A stretch of 9,153 bases of DNA, from the NCBI GenBank assembly GCA_903872005.1, contig CAIQJD010000875.1, positions 1-9,153 on the forward strand, written 5' to 3'. Made by a program: the position numbers and the translations under genes. Under the pieces are notes generated by a model that was not told the DNA's origin, ran no database searches, and was given only the letters and a program-made list of their open reading frames with translations. Of the stretch, positions 6,359 to 9,153 are shown one piece after another (the stretch's first letter is position 1; the number at the start of each line of letters is the position of its first letter). The stretch comes from an uncultured bacterium (GTDB lineage: Bacteria; Chloroflexota; Anaerolineae; JACIWP01).

Positions 6359-7429
6359 TCAGGGCGCGGCGACGCTGAGTTTTTTCAGCGCCGCCGGCAG
6401 GCGAGCGTAGCTATCAGCTACGGCCGGCTCCAGGAGCGGATGATTGTTCTCGGCCATCACGCGCCGGCCCTCCGGGCCAAGCAGAAACGCGACGAATTGC
6501 GTCGCCAGGTCCGGGTGCGGGGCATTGCTGGGGATCGTGATGCCATAGCCGATGACATCGCCGCGAAATTCGGGTTTGACCGAAGCGAAACGCTGGAAAT
6601 CGAGCCGGATGGCGACCTGGCGATAGCGCTCGCTCTGCGCCGGCGCGCCCAGATTCAGCGCTTCGGGCAGGCTCAGATAAGCCAGCTTGTGCTGCTGCAC
6701 GACGCTCTCGTACTCGAAGATATAGTCAATATCGCCAGATTCGAGCAAGGGGATGAGCTGCACGCTGGCCCCGCGCATCACCAGCGTCGAGTTGGGGCGT
6801 GTTTCCAGCACTTCGGGCACGCGGATGACCTGAACGCCATTTTCTTCGGCGATGTTGATGGACGCCGTGAAGCGTCCCATGAGCATATCGGCGAAGTAAG
6901 TCTTCTTGCCGTAGAGCGTCTCGGCCAACTGGTAAATCATCAATTGGCGGTAGCCGGCCGCGTCGAAGCGCGGGTCTGCCAGACCGACCTTCACATCCGG
7001 CCGGCGCAGGATTTCGTACCAGTTGTCGGCGTTCAGCTCCGCGGCGTAACGACTCTTGGGGCCATACGCCAACACCATACGATTCGACGCGAAACGGATG
7101 TACCAGTCGGCGTAGGGCTTGCCCGTCTCCGGATCCTGTTTGGCGTACATGAGAGCCGGCAACAGCAGATGATCGGCTGTCGCCACGACATCAATCTTCT
7201 CGCCGATATCCGTGACATGGCGGATGACCTGGATGCTGCCGTGCGCTTCGATCTGCACGTCGGCATTCGGGTACTTGGCCTCGAAAGCCTTCTCCAAAGC
7301 GTCGAAGGGGATCATCAGGCTGCCGGCGCAGAAGACAACCACCGGCGTCTTCTGGCGCGGCGCGCCGCAGCCGGCCAACGCGCCGGCCGCCAACGCCAGG
7401 ATCAGCACCATCAGCACGCATCGTTTCAT
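6359..7429 (-). CDS. wtpA: Tungstate/molybdate-binding lipoprotein (WtpA type)
   Basis: Extracytoplasmic solute-binding subunit that captures tungstate and/or molybdate for WtpB. 356 residues from the chosen ATG at 7429. An earlier in-frame start at 7480 would place 17 basic residues ahead of the signal peptide and inside a hairpin, so it is rejected. The signal peptide MKRCVLMVLILALAAGALAG ends in the lipobox LAGC with acylated C21. Family motifs follow in order: VFCAGSLMIPF (32-42), EAHGS (61-65), DVVATADHLLLP (80-91), YADWYIRFASNRMVLAYG (106-123), NWYEIL (136-141), ADPRFDAAGYR (151-161) and FEYES (238-242). In characterised WtpA/ModA archaeal-type proteins an Asp and a Glu complete an octahedral site; D152 or D156 and a Glu of FEYES are the likely equivalents, by inference. 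AGGGAAGAAG just upstream serves as a modest ribosome binding site. Confidence 0.94.
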   Translation of the reverse strand: MKRCVLMVLILALAAGALAGCGAPRQKTPVVVFCAGSLMIPFDALEKAFEAKYPNADVQIEAHGSIQVIRHVTDIGEKIDVVATADHLLLPALMYAKQDPETGKPYADWYIRFASNRMVLAYGPKSRYAAELNADNWYEILRRPDVKVGLADPRFDAAGYRQLMIYQLAETLYGKKTYFADMLMGRFTASINIAEENGVQVIRVPEVLETRPNSTLVMRGASVQLIPLLESGDIDYIFEYESVVQQHKLAYLSLPEALNLGAPAQSERYRQVAIRLDFQRFASVKPEFRGDVIGYGITIPSNAPHPDLATQFVAFLLGPEGRRVMAENNHPLLEPAVADSYARLPAALKKLSVAAP

Positions 7430-7445
7430 GCTTCTTCCCTTATCG

Positions 7446-7483
7446 CTCTTGGCGACGCGCCGGGATCGGCGCGCCGCCAAGAG
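7446..7483 (-). other. Intercistronic hairpin between the lipoprotein gene and wtpA
   Basis: CTCTTGGCG-A-CGCGCCG (7446-7462) pairs with CGGCGCG-C-CGCCAAGAG (7467-7483): 16 base pairs with one mismatch and a GGAT loop. It occupies most of the 62-bp gap. On the minus strand it is followed by CGATAAGGGAAGAAGC and then ATG, without a T-run, so it is more likely an mRNA-stability or processing element, or a partial attenuator, than a full terminator. Confidence 0.65.
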
Positions 7484-7491
7484 ACCTGTCG

Positions 7492-9021
7492 CTATTGCAC
7501 GTCTATCGTGAGCACATCTCTGGCCCAGGCCGAGCTTTCCATGCCCGGCATGGCCGTGTTATAGCAGCCGGTATCAAAGGCAATCGCGACCAGGCAGTCG
7601 GCGCAGGCGCGCGCGGCCGCCAGGGGCACTTCGGACTTGTAGCCATCTTTGGCCGTGAAGACCAGCTTGGACGCGCCGCTCTTGGGCTGGACGAGATCCA
7701 ACAGCACGCTCAACCGCACGCCCTCGTAGTCAGTCTTGCCCTTCTTCGGGTGTTCCAGATTCAGCTTGACCAGGCCAAGCCCCTTCACTTCGTCCATCGT
7801 GAAGGTCGTCGGCTTGGCAACGGCGCCGCTGATGGTCAGCTTGTCGCCGGCCACCGCCGAAACAGCGGTCGCGGCTTTGGTGGCAACCGCGGTGGGGGCC
7901 GCGGTCGGCGCAGCCGTGGGGGCAACGGTCGCCGCGGCCGGCGAAGCGGCCGGATGCGCCGCGCTCATGGTCAACTTCACCACGCCGCCAACGAACTGCT
8001 TTTTGTCCAAATCGGAGCCGACCAGGCGCAGCGGAAAGTCCTTATCTTGCAAGGGATTGTTGTTCACGAAAATCGCCAGGAAGATGTTCTGGTTGCGGGT
8101 GACTTTCGAGCTGGGCAAGGTGGCGGTATAGCCATCGGCAGCGATCACATTCACGTCGTAGCCGGCGTCGGCCACCTTCTGGTTGAAGCCGGCCTCGTGC
8201 TTCATTTCGTCGTCCATGCGGCCGGCCAGCAGCCAGAGCGGCACGCCCGACCAGACCTGCGCCTTCTCATCCGTCCACGAGACGCCATGACACTTGGGCG
8301 CGGCGCACGATTCGAACGAGGCGCGATCCACTTCGTCCTTGATGTTGCCTTCCAGCTTCAATGACCACTCCGCGGCCAGGGGCTTGAGCACGACCTTCCG
8401 CACCCATTTGACCGCCCAGTGGCCGTCGGTGACCTGATTCTGTTTGTTGCTGACAATCGCCAGGCGCAAGGCGCCATCCGACTCCTCAGGAATCGGCGCG
8501 CCCTCGCGTTCATAGACGACCGAGACGACGAGATTGCCGGCGTCCTTGATTTCATCGCCGGTGGCCGGATCAAAGGCGGTGAAGTTGCCCTTCGTGATCT
8601 GGTCATAGGAGAATGTCATCGCGTAGCCATCTTTGGCGACGACATTGATGCCCATGGCCGGGTCCAGCGGGCCGAGCAGCTTGCACAATTCAACCAGGGA
8701 AACACCCTTGAACTTGGAAGGCGGGGTGATCTTGCCCGTGGAGCTCTTAATGCCGGCCCAGCCTTCGGTGACCGTCAGCTTTTGCAGCTCGGTGAGGGAC
8801 AACGTCTTGGTAATGGTCCCGTTGGTGACTTCCAGGGTGGATGCCGGATCGGACGCCTGGGTCGGGGCAACCGTCGGAGCTTTGGTGGCCGGCGCGGCCG
8901 TGGGGGCAGCCGTCGGGATGGCCGGCGCCGACGTGGGCGCGGCCGGCGTCGCCTGACCGCACGCGACCAGGCCCGTCAGGATCAGGAACAACAGCGCAAC
9001 AGCACACAGGCGGGTCTTCAT
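7492..9021 (-). CDS. Lipoprotein with three sulfite-oxidase-like (molybdopterin-domain fold) modules
   Basis: 509 residues, predicted to be exported and lipid-anchored: signal peptide MKTRLCAVALLFLILTGLVA with lipobox LVAC (C21), then an Ala/Pro/Thr linker (22-60). Three homologous modules follow. Module 1 (about 62-214): GVSLVELCKLLG (106-117), AKDGY (129-133), LRLAIV (185-190), VKWVRKVVL (204-212). Module 2 (about 219-352): GVPLWLLAGRM (259-269), AADGY (294-298), LRLVG (331-335), GGVVKLTM (345-352). A second A/P/T linker (353-392) leads to module 3 (393-509): GVRLSVLLDLV (434-444), AKDGY (457-461), ARDVLTIDV (500-508). The LRLxx ... VKWVxxI ending is typical of the oxidoreductase molybdopterin-binding domain. 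Cysteines in module 2 (C239, C244-H245) and module 3 (C473, C476, C486) stand out. GAGGAG 9 nt upstream supports the start. First gene of the operon with wtpAB; a role in metal or cofactor handling is inferred only. Confidence 0.8.
   Translation of the reverse strand: MKTRLCAVALLFLILTGLVACGQATPAAPTSAPAIPTAAPTAAPATKAPTVAPTQASDPASTLEVTNGTITKTLSLTELQKLTVTEGWAGIKSSTGKITPPSKFKGVSLVELCKLLGPLDPAMGINVVAKDGYAMTFSYDQITKGNFTAFDPATGDEIKDAGNLVVSVVYEREGAPIPEESDGALRLAIVSNKQNQVTDGHWAVKWVRKVVLKPLAAEWSLKLEGNIKDEVDRASFESCAAPKCHGVSWTDEKAQVWSGVPLWLLAGRMDDEMKHEAGFNQKVADAGYDVNVIAADGYTATLPSSKVTRNQNIFLAIFVNNNPLQDKDFPLRLVGSDLDKKQFVGGVVKLTMSAAHPAASPAAATVAPTAAPTAAPTAVATKAATAVSAVAGDKLTISGAVAKPTTFTMDEVKGLGLVKLNLEHPKKGKTDYEGVRLSVLLDLVQPKSGASKLVFTAKDGYKSEVPLAAARACADCLVAIAFDTGCYNTAMPGMESSAWARDVLTIDVQ
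7846..7965 (-). repeat. Low-complexity A/P/T linker coding repeat
   Basis: Codes residues 353-392 of the triple-module lipoprotein, including the iterated unit APTA (VAPTAAPTAAPTAVA). A similar linker at 8842-8958 follows the lipobox. These are flexible spacers of a surface lipoprotein and a common source of slippage or recombination. Confidence 0.8.
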
Positions 9022-9078
9022 GGAACCACTCTCCTCTTTCCTCGCGCGGTGGTAGAGAAATGGGAAGCGTCGGCAACG

Positions 9079-9118
9079 AAAAAAGCCGGCGCCGCGTTCA
9101 CAAAAGGCGGGCGCCGGC
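9079..9118 (-). terminator. Intrinsic terminator or attenuator upstream of the lipoprotein operon
   Basis: Read on the minus strand, GCCGGCGCC (9118-9110) pairs perfectly with GGCGCCGGC (9093-9085) around a 16-nt loop, and six T residues (9084-9079) follow immediately. This is a textbook rho-independent signal. It lies 58 bp before the start codon at 9021, leaving little room for a promoter; the best candidate there, TTGCCG and TACCAC with a 16-bp spacer, is weak. It therefore either ends a gene beyond the right edge or is a regulated attenuator in the operon leader. Confidence 0.85.
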
Positions 9119-9153
9119 CGATATTCAGCCTGCGTATCGTCACCTCCTTTCCA

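Noticed and set aside
7430..7480. 17-residue N-terminal extension of WtpA
   Set aside because: It would put a basic stretch before the lipoprotein signal peptide and lies within the intercistronic hairpin; ATG 7429 starts the signal peptide exactly.
6269..7564. Long plus-strand open frame of 431 codons opposite wtpA and the wtpB start
   Set aside because: Antisense shadow caused by GC-rich codon usage; the minus-strand genes carry complete family motifs and this product is His/Arg/Gln-rich without a recognisable domain.
9022..9144. Short minus-strand frame from a GTG at the right edge to a TGA overlapping the lipoprotein start
   Set aside because: The GTG is part of the Shine-Dalgarno-like sequence itself, with no spacing, and the frame runs through the terminator stem and its T-run.
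9127..9153. Resemblance of the plus-strand right edge to the 3' end of 16S rRNA (CCTGCG ... TCACCTCCTTTC)
   Set aside because: Nothing upstream resembles 16S rRNA and the bases between the two matches differ. The complement is simply a strong Shine-Dalgarno-like sequence on the minus strand.

Overview
This 9.15 kb window comes from a GC-rich bacterium, most likely a member of the Chloroflexota (Anaerolineae-like). That placement is an inference. It rests on the dense GCCGGC hexamers in genes and spacers, lipoproteins with Ala/Pro/Thr linkers after the lipobox, a tiny Flp-type pilin with a GQGLVEYALI leader junction, and a WtpA/WtpB-type tungstate/molybdate transporter. No rRNA or tRNA gene confirms it.

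Layout, left to right. Positions 2-394 (+) hold the C-terminal end of a membrane-anchored protein of unknown function. A gene-poor stretch of about 600 bp follows, containing a composite imperfect inverted repeat (430-569) and ending in a good sigma70-type promoter (938-967). This drives a two-gene unit (+): a CDP-alcohol phosphatidyltransferase (1001-1633) and, 13 bp later, a glucokinase (1647-2660). After a short regulatory gap with a 13-bp palindrome come two overlapping + strand genes: a PHP metallophosphoesterase fused to an AlbA_2/Schlafen-type domain and an unassigned C-terminal domain (2788-4617), and a MogA/MoaB-family molybdenum-cofactor protein (4604-5125). A perfect 17-bp-stem hairpin (5132-5171) closes this block.

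Next is a free-standing 48-residue Flp/Fap-type pilin gene (5326-5472, +) with its own near-consensus promoter and a strong hairpin terminator. Convergent to it on the minus strand is a three-gene unit read right to left. It starts with a lipoprotein built from three repeats of a sulfite-oxidase-like (molybdopterin-domain) fold (9021-7492). A WtpA-type tungstate/molybdate-binding lipoprotein (7429-6359) and a WtpB-type permease (6356-5580) follow. No ATPase gene for this transporter lies in the window. A classic intrinsic terminator (9079-9118, minus strand) sits just upstream of the first gene, as either the end of an upstream gene or a leader attenuator.

The functional theme of the right two thirds is oxyanion metal use. 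WtpA/WtpB would bring in tungstate or molybdate, the MogA-like protein would act in activating molybdopterin for metal insertion, and the triple-domain lipoprotein carries a fold otherwise known from molybdopterin enzymes. The most unusual items are that lipoprotein and the PHP-AlbA_2 fusion protein.
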